Of a stretch of DNA of 64,000 bases, positions 29,644 through 40,010 are shown in pieces. The notes beneath the pieces were generated by a model. That model was given only the letters and a program-made list of their open reading frames with translations. It did no database searches and had not been told where the DNA came from. Origin of the DNA: Acinetobacter tjernbergiae DSM 14971 = CIP 107465 (GTDB lineage: Bacteria; Pseudomonadota; Gammaproteobacteria; Pseudomonadales; Moraxellaceae); assembly GCF_000374425.1 (NCBI RefSeq), contig NZ_KB894362.1, positions 62,001 through 126,000 of the forward strand, read 5' to 3'. The position numbers and the translations under genes are program-made. The stretch's first letter is position 1; the number at the start of each line of letters is the position of its first letter.

Positions 29644-32358
29644 ATGAAAATTGTGAAAAAATCCTCAATAAGCACATTAAGCTTATGTATTTCATTAGCC
29701 CTATTATCTGGTTGTGGTGGAAACACACAAGAAACAACAGATAATAGCAAAACTGAATCAGCGACAAGTGCTCAAGCAAAAGCACTCTCTACGTCTGGTG
29801 CATACCCTGAACCAAATAAAGATGTTTTTGATTCTAATACCCTTGGCTTCTACGACTACGATCTAGAAGGCAATGTACGCCCTATACGTAACGACCTTGT
29901 TGGTAACTTTGCTGCAATGATTCAATTCGCACAAAACCACACTGTAGACCCAAACGGTAATGAAGCGAAAAGCATGCCTCGTCTTACTAGTGAAAAAGAT
30001 GCACTTCTTTTAGTCACACCAAGTGCAGATATGGGTGATATTCAACAACTGAATGCAGAAATTTATTTGAATAGTCAACTAATACGTCGAGTTGCTTTAC
30101 AAGAACCAACCCAAATTCCAGCATCAGATCAATCTAACAGTGATAATCGTGCGCGTGTTCAATACTCCAAACAGACTTGGACAACCTCTCTAAACTGGGA
30201 TGAAGTCAAACCAGGCTTAAATATTCGTATCGTTGATCCAATCAGCCGTAAAAATGGACGACTCGATGCGCAATCCATTGATTTTGGGGCACCAGGTGAA
30301 TTGGTCGTACAAAGTATTCGCTTAGGTATGCTCACTGCACCACGACAGTCTAGTGGTCATTACATGCTGAATGAACCTGAAAAAGCAGGTACCGATTATT
30401 TTGAAACTATTCCTGCTGCAAAAATGACCGTCACCAAATATGATGATATGCAACTGAATCAAGTCATGGTCGCAAGTGGGGTGATTTATAATGATAAGAG
30501 TGCCACAACGGGTGATGTCTACAGTGGTGACATGCGAGAAAACACTGCCAAATCCACCTTTAGTACAGGAATCAATCTTGCCAACTGGGGTATAACTAGT
30601 GCATCTATGTCTAGCCAAGAGCAACCTCAATTGACTCAAAGTGCTGTGATTCACCATGCTTGGGGTAAATACCAAAATGGTGATGTCAATCATGGCTTAA
30701 GTGGTGGTAATGGTATTTTAACGCTGATTGATTCAGCGGGTAATGAATTTAGCCATGAAATTGGGCATCACTATGGTTTAGGACACTATCCTGGACAAAA
30801 TGGAGAAAACTATTTTTGGGCAGCTCATCATCCAAATAGTGGATGGGGCTATATTGCCTATCGTAATCGTATGCGAGGCAATTTAAACTGGAACAATACA
30901 AACTTAGATAACCGCTTAGGTGGCACACCAATCTTTCAAAATGCCTATACCTATGGCACTGATGCCATGGCAGGTGGGAATTATTCTAGTTCACTGTCTC
31001 GCTTCACCCATTACACAGGCTACAGTACGCAGCTCAAAATCCAACCCGCATTTGATCGTGCGGTTTGGGATGCAAGCTCTACTACAGGATACAAGCGTTG
31101 GAACGCGACAACTCGCCAAATGGATGTCACGCAACCTAAAGTTCCAAACTCAAGTCAAGTTTGGTACAACCGCCCTGATGGCAATTATCTAAAACCAACT
31201 CAATTTGGTGTACCTGTCTTTACCATTTTAGGTGGCTACGATCCTGTCAACCAAGTCGGTCTGCTTTACCCTGCTGCACGCGGCAACTGGGGGAACATTT
31301 TCACACTGCCTCAAGCACAGATGAGTCTTGCAAATGCAAGCTGCTGGATCAATGTCAAATACGCATCCAAAGCAGAAGAAAATATCGCACTCGCCCCAAA
31401 TCGCATGGGCAGTAATGCAAATAAATTACATATTAATTTAGCTCAAAGTGATGCACCGCTAAGCGTTGATTTATATTGTAAACGTGCCAATGAACAAGCC
31501 AACAAACTCTCATCGATTGTCATTCCAAGCTATGCACAACCCCTCCCTGCTGCGGTCACTATTGGTAAGCAACAAGGCTTTACAGCTTTACGCAAAGTTG
31601 AACTCCCACAACTAGAACAAGCTCTACTCAGCAACCAAGGCAAACTTGTTGCAAATCTCTCTCCAAACAATAAAATTCTCTATGATTCTTATAAGAATTT
31701 TAAAAATGAGCTTTCAGCAACCGCACGCCAAGAGTTTGATCGATTCAGCAACCAACAAGCACAATTATACCGTTTAAACCGTTGGGTCAATGTCTATCGC
31801 AATGACTTAACTGCAAATATCACCGCTGCAAATGATGCGTTAAAAAGCTTTGTCACCCAACTTGGTCTTTCTAGTAGCAATCCACTGGCAGGTGCAACAA
31901 TGTTTGTGATGCCAAATATGAATTCAGCTTGTCTCAAAGCTGAAATTTCGAGTAGCACAGGCAAACCAAGTGTATTTATGAGTGGTAAAAATAACTGTAC
32001 TGGCGATAATTCTAGCCTATGGGTCTATGATGCTGTGGGCAAAATTCACAGCGTACAATACCCTGAACTTTGTTTATCAGGTACAACACTCGCTGCCTGC
32101 AATAACAGTGTTAGTAACCAAATTTGGGAAATACCTGTTACTGGTTCAACTCAACAGTTCCGTCAAGGTAACAGTTGTTTAGATCTTAGTGGTGGTGGTG
32201 CACCAAGCGCAGATGGTCGTGGCACTTTAATAACCTATGGCTGTGGAGGTGGTAATAATCAAAAATGGACAATCACCACACCGAGTCAAAGCTTTATTTT
32301 AGCGGCTGCAACAGGTCAAAATTTACCGCTATTGGCAAAAGCATTAGCAACACCATAA
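29644..32358 (+). CDS. Secreted lipoprotein metalloprotease, M66/StcE-like, with C-terminal ricin-type lectin
   Basis: A 904-residue protein. A lipoprotein signal (LALLSGC lipobox) ends near residue 25. The extended zinc motif HEIGHHYGLGH lies about residue 378, followed by GHYPG and a WGYIAYRNR segment, as in M66 peptidases (StcE, TagA), which cut mucin-type glycoproteins. Residues about 765-890 form a beta-trefoil ricin-B-like domain (LCLSGTTLAACN, SCLDLSGGG, NNQKWTI). The ATG at 29644 is chosen over an upstream TTG because it gives a normal signal peptide. It is divergent from the tpsA gene. A surface glycoprotein-cleaving role is inferred. Confidence 0.82.
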   Translation: MKIVKKSSISTLSLCISLALLSGCGGNTQETTDNSKTESATSAQAKALSTSGAYPEPNKDVFDSNTLGFYDYDLEGNVRPIRNDLVGNFAAMIQFAQNHTVDPNGNEAKSMPRLTSEKDALLLVTPSADMGDIQQLNAEIYLNSQLIRRVALQEPTQIPASDQSNSDNRARVQYSKQTWTTSLNWDEVKPGLNIRIVDPISRKNGRLDAQSIDFGAPGELVVQSIRLGMLTAPRQSSGHYMLNEPEKAGTDYFETIPAAKMTVTKYDDMQLNQVMVASGVIYNDKSATTGDVYSGDMRENTAKSTFSTGINLANWGITSASMSSQEQPQLTQSAVIHHAWGKYQNGDVNHGLSGGNGILTLIDSAGNEFSHEIGHHYGLGHYPGQNGENYFWAAHHPNSGWGYIAYRNRMRGNLNWNNTNLDNRLGGTPIFQNAYTYGTDAMAGGNYSSSLSRFTHYTGYSTQLKIQPAFDRAVWDASSTTGYKRWNATTRQMDVTQPKVPNSSQVWYNRPDGNYLKPTQFGVPVFTILGGYDPVNQVGLLYPAARGNWGNIFTLPQAQMSLANASCWINVKYASKAEENIALAPNRMGSNANKLHINLAQSDAPLSVDLYCKRANEQANKLSSIVIPSYAQPLPAAVTIGKQQGFTALRKVELPQLEQALLSNQGKLVANLSPNNKILYDSYKNFKNELSATARQEFDRFSNQQAQLYRLNRWVNVYRNDLTANITAANDALKSFVTQLGLSSSNPLAGATMFVMPNMNSACLKAEISSSTGKPSVFMSGKNNCTGDNSSLWVYDAVGKIHSVQYPELCLSGTTLAACNNSVSNQIWEIPVTGSTQQFRQGNSCLDLSGGGAPSADGRGTLITYGCGGGNNQKWTITTPSQSFILAAATGQNLPLLAKALATP

Positions 32359-32472
32359 CCTGATCGTAAGCCAATATTAAATATAAACTGTAAAGAACAG
32401 AAAGCATTCTAACTTTTTGTTCTTTATAATTTTTTATATTGATAAGTTTAGATGATACAATCAATACAAAAA

Positions 32473-32500
32473 AGGGAACACAACTATTCCCTATATTTTT
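32473..32500. terminator. Bidirectional terminator between convergent genes
   Basis: A 6-bp stem (AGGGAA / TTCCCT) with an 8-nt loop, followed by ATATTTTT on the plus strand and by TTTTTTG on the minus strand. It sits between the metalloprotease stop and the FMN reductase stop. Confidence 0.65.
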
Positions 32501-32522
32501 AGTAGATAAATCAAATCATTAT

Positions 32523-33245
32523 TTATATCACCGCAACTTTGTTTGTATGTAAACGAACTTCCGCGACATTAAGATTAGGAACTTCAACTGATGGTAAAAT
32601 TGGATCTTGTTCAATTTGTTTGTTAATTCCTAAATTCTGATTGGCTTTTTCCGATTTGAATTTCACAATATCTTGACGAAGCCCTTTGGCAGGTGCCCAT
32701 TGCAAAATTGGTAAAGCTCGAGCAACAGCAAGTAAGATACGCTCATTCAATGCTTCACTTTTGACTGTATATTCAGGCGTAAAGTCTCGATCTGTTGCAT
32801 ACACACCTATAGGCAAAGTCTGTGCTTGGAAAAAGCTGAACAAAGGACGAAGTTGATGCTCAAGTACCAAAGCGTGGCGATCACTTCCACCAGATGCCGC
32901 AAGTAATACTGGAACATCCACTAAAGCAGTCTGCTCGACAAAATCAAATAAGTGTTTAAACAGCCCCGTAAAAGAAGCACGATAAACTGGCGTACCAACA
33001 ATCAAGGCATCAGCCGCTTCAATAGCAGCCAAATCATCTTGTACTTGTTTGGGTAACTGACTCCGATAAATTGCACCACCCAATAAAGGACCAATCTCAC
33101 TGAGTTTTACAAATCTCACATTTATTTCTATTGCTTGCGCTAATTCATCCAAAATCGTTTGAATCAAACTTTCAGTTTTTGATGGACTGTTAAGCCCACC
33201 TGAAACGGCGACAATATTGAGTGGTTTATCATTTGAATATGACAT
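32523..33245 (-). CDS. NAD(P)H-dependent FMN reductase (MsuE/SsuE-like)
   Basis: A 240-residue flavodoxin-fold reductase. AVSGGLNSPSKTESL is the FMN phosphate-binding loop, and PLLGGAIYRSQLP and LIVGTPVYRASFTGLFKH (about residues 80-100) are typical of MsuE/SsuE. It supplies FMNH2 to two-component monooxygenases. It lies 93 bp after the SsuD-like monooxygenase on the same strand, which fits. The ATG at 33245 is chosen because it starts the MSYSNDKP sequence with AAAGG upstream; an earlier codon would add 15 odd residues. A C-terminal extension of about 50 residues is present. Confidence 0.88.
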   Translation of the reverse strand: MSYSNDKPLNIVAVSGGLNSPSKTESLIQTILDELAQAIEINVRFVKLSEIGPLLGGAIYRSQLPKQVQDDLAAIEAADALIVGTPVYRASFTGLFKHLFDFVEQTALVDVPVLLAASGGSDRHALVLEHQLRPLFSFFQAQTLPIGVYATDRDFTPEYTVKSEALNERILLAVARALPILQWAPAKGLRQDIVKFKSEKANQNLGINKQIEQDPILPSVEVPNLNVAEVRLHTNKVAVI

Positions 33246-33338
33246 TACTTGGCCTTTAGAAAAATTAATACTTTGACTTATATGGAACAAACCAAGACTT
33301 CTAGTTAAAGTCTTGGTTGAATAGGATTGAGAACGATT

Positions 33339-34532
33339 CTAGGCAATACGATACTTTGATTCTTCTGGTATACGCTGTAATGCCTGACGTTGGTTTTTAA
33401 AATGTGGCAGAACATGCTCACCCAATCGATAAGCTTCTTCTAAATGCGGATAACCAGCAAGGAAGAACAAGTCGATTCCAATACTGTTATATTCCTTGAT
33501 GCGTTCAACAATTTGTTGGTAGCTACCCACCAAAGCAACACCTGGAGGGATACCAATGTAGCCAAAGCCAGACCAAACATTGGGATGAATGAAGAAATCA
33601 TTCACATTTTTGCTGCCATCTTTATCCGCATATTCTTTTTCAAAACTGAGTACTCGCGCTGATCTGAGTCCTGCATGAGCAGCTGAAGCATGCAAACGTT
33701 GCTTCTCTGCTGCTTCATCTAAATAACGTTGTGCCTCTGCCAAAGCTTCTTGTTCGCTACGTCGAGCAATTGTATCAATGGATAAACCAAACTTAATATT
33801 GTCACGACCATACTTCGCAGCACGTTTACGTACATCTGCAATCAATGTGGCAATCTCACTTGGTTTTTCAGCACGCATTAAATAATAATCTGCGTGCTTT
33901 GCGCCAAACTCACGTGCAGCTTCAGAAGAGCCTGCGGTACAAATGATGGGTAACTCAGCTTTATTGAGGGGATACTTTAATCCGCCACCTTCAGCAGAAT
34001 AATATTTGCCTTGGTAATGGAAGGATTCGTTATACCAATAACCTTTTACAACATCGAGAAACTCAGTTGCGCGGATATAACGGTCATCATGAGGCGTTGC
34101 ATCGCCAACCTGACGTTGAATCACCTCGGATCCACCATTAATAATATTCCACACCAAGCGATTGCCTGTTGCACGTTGGTAGGTTGCAGCACTTTGTACC
34201 GCATTGTATGGGCTAAAGTGATAAGGCTGGAATGCCGTCACAAAATTCAGTCGCTTGGTTTCTCTGGCTAATAGCGAACAAACAGTCCAAGGTTCCTCTC
34301 CTGTTGGTGCATTGACCATCAAAGCCCCTGCAAAACCATTGATTTCTGCTGCGCGCGCCACCTGTGCTAAATAGTCAATATAAGTAAAGTCATCACCCAC
34401 TTGATAGTTGGATGTTGCGCCAGTATTTTCCACACCAGATACCCGTGCCCAGTCACCACGATTACGAGGGTCGCCTGCTAAAAATTCAGCTTCACCATGC
34501 AAAGGTAAACGAGTAAAAAATTCAATTCCCAT
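33339..34532 (-). CDS. SsuD-like FMNH2-dependent monooxygenase (LLM class)
   Basis: A 397-residue bacterial-luciferase-like (TIM-barrel) enzyme. It shows EINGFAGALMVNAPTGEEPWTVCSLLA (in two parts), TKRLNFVTAFQPYHFSP and GNRLVWNIINGG followed by HDDRYIRATEF, the pattern of alkanesulfonate monooxygenases SsuD/MsuD. Such enzymes use FMNH2 and O2 to split C-S bonds of sulfonates or to oxidise sulfones. The reductase gene follows, and a TonB receptor gene precedes it by 19 bp. The ATG at 34532 has GGAGAA upstream. The substrate is not readable. Confidence 0.88.
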   Translation of the reverse strand: MGIEFFTRLPLHGEAEFLAGDPRNRGDWARVSGVENTGATSNYQVGDDFTYIDYLAQVARAAEINGFAGALMVNAPTGEEPWTVCSLLARETKRLNFVTAFQPYHFSPYNAVQSAATYQRATGNRLVWNIINGGSEVIQRQVGDATPHDDRYIRATEFLDVVKGYWYNESFHYQGKYYSAEGGGLKYPLNKAELPIICTAGSSEAAREFGAKHADYYLMRAEKPSEIATLIADVRKRAAKYGRDNIKFGLSIDTIARRSEQEALAEAQRYLDEAAEKQRLHASAAHAGLRSARVLSFEKEYADKDGSKNVNDFFIHPNVWSGFGYIGIPPGVALVGSYQQIVERIKEYNSIGIDLFFLAGYPHLEEAYRLGEHVLPHFKNQRQALQRIPEESKYRIA

Positions 34533-34551
34533 GATGTTCTCCGTATAACAG

Positions 34552-36885
34552 TTAGAATTTGGCTGTGAGAGAAACACCAACTTGGCGTGGGTTTCCGTAG
34601 GTTAAAACATATTGTCCTGCCGGGCCATTTGGACGACCATGTACCTGATATTCTTCATTTAGCAAATTCTTAACATAGGTATTGACCTGATATTTATTAT
34701 TTGCGCTGTGATAACCAATATTGGCATTCCACAAGGTATAAGATTTTTGGCTAAGGATTGGATCAACCGAATAGTCTTGACGATTCACCAAGAAATATTC
34801 ACGGTCACGATAGCTTGCGTCAGTACCAACAACGATACGAGCGCCATCATTTAAATTGAAGGTATATTCACCACCAACACCGACGGTATATTTTGGTGAA
34901 CGAACTAAACTGTTCCCAGTATTGTCAGCATTGACCACATTGGTTACCGGGTTCTTGTCAACGAAGTCAGTATATTCACTATCTAAATAAGCACCTGCAA
35001 AACGTAAACGTAGATTTTCAGTGGCTAAATAATCCAGCTCTAACTCTGCACCTTTTACTTCTGCTTTTGGTCCATTGGCTAAAATTGAAGTAACACCGCC
35101 GCCTTGCCCCTCTGTTGCAACTAATAAATTGGTTTGGATATCTTTATAGTCGTAATAGAAAATATTGGCATTTGCGACTAAATCCCCACCCAGTAAGCTA
35201 GATTTCAAACCGAGCTCGTAACTGTTTAAATATTCAGGGTTAACATCAGCAAGTTGGGTTAGACTACTGGATAAACCTGTATTAAAACCACCAGAACGGA
35301 ATCCACGTGCAAATCTAAAATAAGTATTTAAATCAGGTGTAATTTCATATTCTGGTGTAATGTCATAGGTCAACTCATTCCATGTTTTCTTACGGCTTGT
35401 TGAACCGTTCGCATTTGCAGTTGGATTATAGACGGCATTGCTATACCCATCTTTTTTCCACCAACTACCTTTGGTGTAGTCGCCTGTTGTAATCTGAGTC
35501 AGGTCGAGATCAATATCTTTTTCTTCACTGGTCCAGCGTAATCCACCTGTCACCTTAAATTTATCTGTAAATTTATAGGTACTATTTCCAAATACGGCAA
35601 AACTTTGTGTAGCTTGATTATAAGTAATGTCTCTAAATGCAGGGGTTGATGCCGTCTGTGCAGCAGCACCATTTGGCAAAGTTTTCTGGACCCGTGCACT
35701 CACACCGGTAGAATCTAATTCTTCGTTAAAATAATGTAATCCAGCAATCCAACTTAAACGTTTGTTCGCATCGGATGAAATTCGAAACTCTTGGCTATAT
35801 TGACGCCATTCATTATCGCTATAACTTCGCGCAACATCATAAGGTGTGTAATCACCATCTGAAATCGACTTTTGTGTAGTCTTGTCAAAAGCCGTGATTG
35901 AGGTAAAGCTATGGCCCCCTCCTAAATCTCCATTTAAAGTGAATGAAGCACCATCATGCTGAATTTTATTACTTTCATCTAAATCTAAATTGGTATTACG
36001 TCCCTCTGGTCTTTCATAGACGCCCCAATATTTTCCAATACTAAGAGAACCATTATTTCCTAAACCATTGTAGGTTTGACTATGTAAATTGACTAATGCA
36101 TTCCATTGGTCATTCACTTTACCTAAAATCTGGAAACGGAAAGATTTCTTATCAACATCACCATAATCTTCGCCATTGGCTAAATTCTTTGCATAGCCAT
36201 CACGATCTTCAGAATAAAAAGCTCCCCGTACTGCAATATTGTCTGAGACTTTACCATTAGCAGCCCCCTCGAAAGTACGTAGGTTATGATCACCTACACC
36301 TATCGTTGCATAGCCATTTGGTTTTTCTGAGAAAGTTGGTCTTTTAGAAATATAATTAACCGCACCTGCTGTAGTATTTTTACCGTAAAGCGTCCCCTGT
36401 GGCCCACGTAAAACCTCGATACGCTCTAGATCGAATAAGTCTCCTGCACCTGCAACGGGAGCATTCAAATAAACACCATCTGCATAAATTCCAACAGGAA
36501 ATACAGTCGATGCAGCAACATCCCCTGTACCCAAACCACGGATATACCAACGTGGTCGGCTATCACCATCTGGATTTTCCGCTGCTGCATTCGGTGTATA
36601 CGTTAAAACATCACCAATAAAGGTTGAGCCCTTGGCAGCCAAATCTTTACCAGAAACAGCCGTAATCGCGGTTGGAACTTTTTGAATATTTTGTGCTCGA
36701 TATTGTGCTGTTACAATCACATCACTTAACTTTTTGACATCTTTTGCATTGACCACCTGCGCCTGTTGCTCAGCTGTGATGCCTGTATCGATCTCTTCAT
36801 TTACCAAAGCCAATGTCGAAACACTCGCTGTTACTCCCCACATAGCAGTTAAAATACTCTGCCTAATTTTTGTGACCTTAAACAT
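34552..36885 (-). CDS. TonB-dependent outer-membrane receptor
   Basis: A 777-residue receptor with signal peptide, a TonB-box region (LSDVIVTAQYRAQNI, about 53-67), a plug (VPTAITAVSGKDLAAKG to the GTLYGKNTTAGAVNYISKRP motif, about 170-190) and a 22-strand barrel ending in the terminal Phe of SLTAKF. It lies 19 bp before the SsuD-like gene on the same strand, so receptor, monooxygenase and reductase form one unit. By that context it probably imports a sulfur-containing organic molecule rather than a siderophore (inference). Confidence 0.9.
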   Translation of the reverse strand: MFKVTKIRQSILTAMWGVTASVSTLALVNEEIDTGITAEQQAQVVNAKDVKKLSDVIVTAQYRAQNIQKVPTAITAVSGKDLAAKGSTFIGDVLTYTPNAAAENPDGDSRPRWYIRGLGTGDVAASTVFPVGIYADGVYLNAPVAGAGDLFDLERIEVLRGPQGTLYGKNTTAGAVNYISKRPTFSEKPNGYATIGVGDHNLRTFEGAANGKVSDNIAVRGAFYSEDRDGYAKNLANGEDYGDVDKKSFRFQILGKVNDQWNALVNLHSQTYNGLGNNGSLSIGKYWGVYERPEGRNTNLDLDESNKIQHDGASFTLNGDLGGGHSFTSITAFDKTTQKSISDGDYTPYDVARSYSDNEWRQYSQEFRISSDANKRLSWIAGLHYFNEELDSTGVSARVQKTLPNGAAAQTASTPAFRDITYNQATQSFAVFGNSTYKFTDKFKVTGGLRWTSEEKDIDLDLTQITTGDYTKGSWWKKDGYSNAVYNPTANANGSTSRKKTWNELTYDITPEYEITPDLNTYFRFARGFRSGGFNTGLSSSLTQLADVNPEYLNSYELGLKSSLLGGDLVANANIFYYDYKDIQTNLLVATEGQGGGVTSILANGPKAEVKGAELELDYLATENLRLRFAGAYLDSEYTDFVDKNPVTNVVNADNTGNSLVRSPKYTVGVGGEYTFNLNDGARIVVGTDASYRDREYFLVNRQDYSVDPILSQKSYTLWNANIGYHSANNKYQVNTYVKNLLNEEYQVHGRPNGPAGQYVLTYGNPRQVGVSLTAKF

Positions 36886-37071
36886 GGTGACTCCATTTAA
36901 ATAAATCTATTCTTATATTGGCAACTTCTATGCCACTTAATTTATTTTATAAATTTCAATATCTTAAAAAACAAAAGTAAAACTTATGATTAGATTTTGC
37001 TGATAGATAAACATTTTTCCCTATGTTGTTGTTGTTATTCCAACATTGTTTGTTTTTGAAAATGAAAGAAA

Positions 37072-37099
37072 AAATAGCCATACAACTGTATGGCTATTT
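37072..37099 (-). terminator. Rho-independent terminator of the second TonB receptor gene
   Basis: A perfect 12-bp stem (AAATAGCCATAC and its complement) with a 4-nt loop. On the minus strand it runs into TTTTTT. It lies 24 bases after the receptor stop at 37123. Confidence 0.85.
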
Positions 37100-37122
37100 A
37101 GAATTAAAAATATTTCATGTAT

Positions 37123-39735
37123 TTAAAATTTATAACTAAATTGTCCCTGCACCGTGAGTGGACGCATTGGTTGTAAGAATTCACTATTTGCGCCGGCTAA
37201 ACCATTCACAAAATTACGTTCATTGGTTAAATTCAGAATATTTAAACCCACAGTCCATTGTGGTTGTCGATAATATAATCCCAAATCTAAATTATAGTTA
37301 TTTGGAACTTTAACCGTCTGACTTAAATTGGTATACCAGTTACTGGTCCACCAGCCTGAGAGATTTACACCAAAACCTGACTGATGTTGATAATCCACAT
37401 AAGCACTGGCAGAGTATTTCGGAATGCCCGCCGCATCATAACGACCTGCTTTACGCTGGTTTAACCCATTACTGTCCCCCCAGACAGTCGCATTGTCTGC
37501 GTGGAAGCCAAAGGGAGAAAATCCTGCTGGAATAATTGAGCTATATTCAGCATTCAAATAGGTTAAGTTACCACCTATTGCAATATTTTTTTGTAGCTGC
37601 CAGCGTAGTGAAGATTCAATCCCTTTCACTTCAAAGCGTGCCATATTGCCATTTGTATCAGGTGATAAATCTCGCTTCTGCTCAAATCCGCTTAATGTGA
37701 GAAATAGTTGATCGATGATCGGCTCATATTTAAATCCTAATTCTTTTAATTCACTTTGACTGTCAAACGCTAAAGGATTCAGTTGATTGCCTGCTCCCCA
37801 AATTAGAAATGGGCCAAAAACACCTGTGTTGAGTGCAGTGCTCGTATCATAGGTAAAATACAGTGTAGTTTTTTCTGTTGGCTTGATAAATGTACTGGCT
37901 TGATAACTGAGCAAACTATATTTATTGCGATCTGAACGGACATCTGTCGGCACTAAGACCAACGGGTTTTCAAGTTTGGCTTTGATTGAACTGTGATTAA
38001 TCCCAAGATTAATGCCAAACACATCATTAAAAGTAAAATTCTGCTGAGTAAACACACTCCACGTATCCCAAGACCCCGTTCCTGTATAAACAGCACCACC
38101 ACCATTGGGAGGGAAACCACCTTTTTCAGCATATAAGCCATGGCCGACTGGATACATTCTTGGTAGATTTAAATAACCAAAGTACTGAGAATATTGAGGA
38201 ACACCGACTTGTCCAATCCAGCCTCCTGTTGAACTGCTATTATTGACCAACCCAAGTAAATCCCCTGGATTTTTTTGAGAAGGATCATTGGTCAGATCAT
38301 AAGGATTAATATTAAAACTATTATTTGCCGCTAAAGAAGTAAACTCCTCACGGCGATAAGCGCCTCCTGTACTGCTTTTATTATTCACTTTCAGGCCAAA
38401 CAACTCGAAATCATAATCTGCGAGGAATTCTAGGCGATTATCAAATAACTCATGTTCCAAATCAGTAAAGAAACTTCCAACCGAATCACCTAAATCCTTG
38501 CTATTTTGATAAAGCGTACTATTAGAAACAGACCAATGCGTATTCAAATCTTTAACTAATTTTAATTGGGTGCTGAATCGTTTGGCACTATTTTTATCTT
38601 CACTTCGACCAGAAATATTATCGTCTAGTTTGACCAATCCATTACCAGGTATAGATGGATCATAGACCCAACCTCGAATCGTTCCAGCCTGATTTGCTGT
38701 TGCATTAGGTAAAGGTGTTGTTTGAATTGGGCCTACAGCAATATATTGGTTTTTATCATTCTTTTGTCGATTCTGCCAACCAATCACTTTGGAATTCGCA
38801 GCTCCAGATTCAAATACAGGTGACCAGAAAGCTGAACCATTTTGAATAATTGGCGTAGCCCTACCTTTGTAATACTGACGGTTATCAACAGATTGTTGTG
38901 TTGCCCTATTCCAACCATGTGTCACGTTAAAATCATAATAATCGTCATAACTTATATTCCAGTCAACACGTAGACTATCATCTGGACGCCAAGCCAATGC
39001 ACCATAGAATGCATTAAAATTGTTTTTCACATTGTCATAATAATCATCAGTTTTTTGGGCTGTTGCACTGACACGAAATGCAAGTTCTTTAGAGATCGGG
39101 GCTGTATGATCAATACTGACAGAAAAATTAGGTTCTGTACCTTTTCCTGCATAGATTGAACCAACTGAGCCAGAAATCGTTGTTTCTGCTTTATTAAAGT
39201 TAGGTTTTTTAGTGAGATAATTAATATATCCACCTGAACCCGAAGTAGGCGAAAAAATTACTCCCGTCGGCCCTGCAACAATATCAGCCGCTTCATAGGC
39301 ATTTAAATTAGTCGGATGACGGGTACTATAAATTCGTTGGCTATCTTGAAAGACCTCTGAATTTTTCCCCCGTATCTGCGGTGCGAAATTGGCATTTTGT
39401 CCCCCGCCTCGGGTAATACTTGGCGCATATTTAACAAGATCATCTGCACTACGAATCACATCTTCACGAAATTGTTGTTCCGATACTTGGGACACTACAC
39501 GAGGTGTGTCTAATACAGAGCTATCCGTTCCATAAATTGAAGTCACTTTACGTTTGGGAACAACAGTTTGTTTTTTATTTGCACCAGTCACCACGACATC
39601 TGCCAAAGTAATCACATCACTTTCAGTATTTGCCGATGTATTTTGGGCTTCTTCGGCAAACACATGTATGGGTAAAGATGCCCCCGAAAAGGCTAAGGCA
39701 ATCACTAAAGGTTTTAATTGAAAAGGCTGCTTCAT
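37123..39735 (-). CDS. TonB-dependent outer-membrane receptor
   Basis: An 870-residue receptor. Signal peptide to about residue 27, TonB-box region ITLADVVVTGANKKQTV (about 42-58), plug domain with PQIRGKNSEVFQDSQRIY and the GPTGVIFSPTSGSGGYINYLTKKP segment, and a barrel ending in QGQFSYKF. The plug resembles the FhuA-like branch. It is monocistronic with its own terminator, and is divergent over 275 bp from a solute-binding-protein gene, suggesting a shared control region. Ligand unknown; organosulfur is inferred from neighbours only. Confidence 0.9.
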   Translation of the reverse strand: MKQPFQLKPLVIALAFSGASLPIHVFAEEAQNTSANTESDVITLADVVVTGANKKQTVVPKRKVTSIYGTDSSVLDTPRVVSQVSEQQFREDVIRSADDLVKYAPSITRGGGQNANFAPQIRGKNSEVFQDSQRIYSTRHPTNLNAYEAADIVAGPTGVIFSPTSGSGGYINYLTKKPNFNKAETTISGSVGSIYAGKGTEPNFSVSIDHTAPISKELAFRVSATAQKTDDYYDNVKNNFNAFYGALAWRPDDSLRVDWNISYDDYYDFNVTHGWNRATQQSVDNRQYYKGRATPIIQNGSAFWSPVFESGAANSKVIGWQNRQKNDKNQYIAVGPIQTTPLPNATANQAGTIRGWVYDPSIPGNGLVKLDDNISGRSEDKNSAKRFSTQLKLVKDLNTHWSVSNSTLYQNSKDLGDSVGSFFTDLEHELFDNRLEFLADYDFELFGLKVNNKSSTGGAYRREEFTSLAANNSFNINPYDLTNDPSQKNPGDLLGLVNNSSSTGGWIGQVGVPQYSQYFGYLNLPRMYPVGHGLYAEKGGFPPNGGGAVYTGTGSWDTWSVFTQQNFTFNDVFGINLGINHSSIKAKLENPLVLVPTDVRSDRNKYSLLSYQASTFIKPTEKTTLYFTYDTSTALNTGVFGPFLIWGAGNQLNPLAFDSQSELKELGFKYEPIIDQLFLTLSGFEQKRDLSPDTNGNMARFEVKGIESSLRWQLQKNIAIGGNLTYLNAEYSSIIPAGFSPFGFHADNATVWGDSNGLNQRKAGRYDAAGIPKYSASAYVDYQHQSGFGVNLSGWWTSNWYTNLSQTVKVPNNYNLDLGLYYRQPQWTVGLNILNLTNERNFVNGLAGANSEFLQPMRPLTVQGQFSYKF

Positions 39736-40010
39736 ATCATACTCAGTAAAGTAAATTTACAGTACGTTACGCAAGGCCTATGCCAATCATTAAAAAGCCT
39801 CAAAACGACACCCAAGATATTGATTTAATAGTTTTTAATTTTTATATATTTAGATATCAGCTTTATAAATGTTTATTTTTTCAACAGATTTGTTGAAATA
39901 AAGACAGTAAACAAAAACTACAATCAAATAAGATACTGATAAATATAAATAAATTATTGGCATTTATTCTGCAAGTCCATAAAGATAACTATCCAATATG
40001 AGTATTTATA

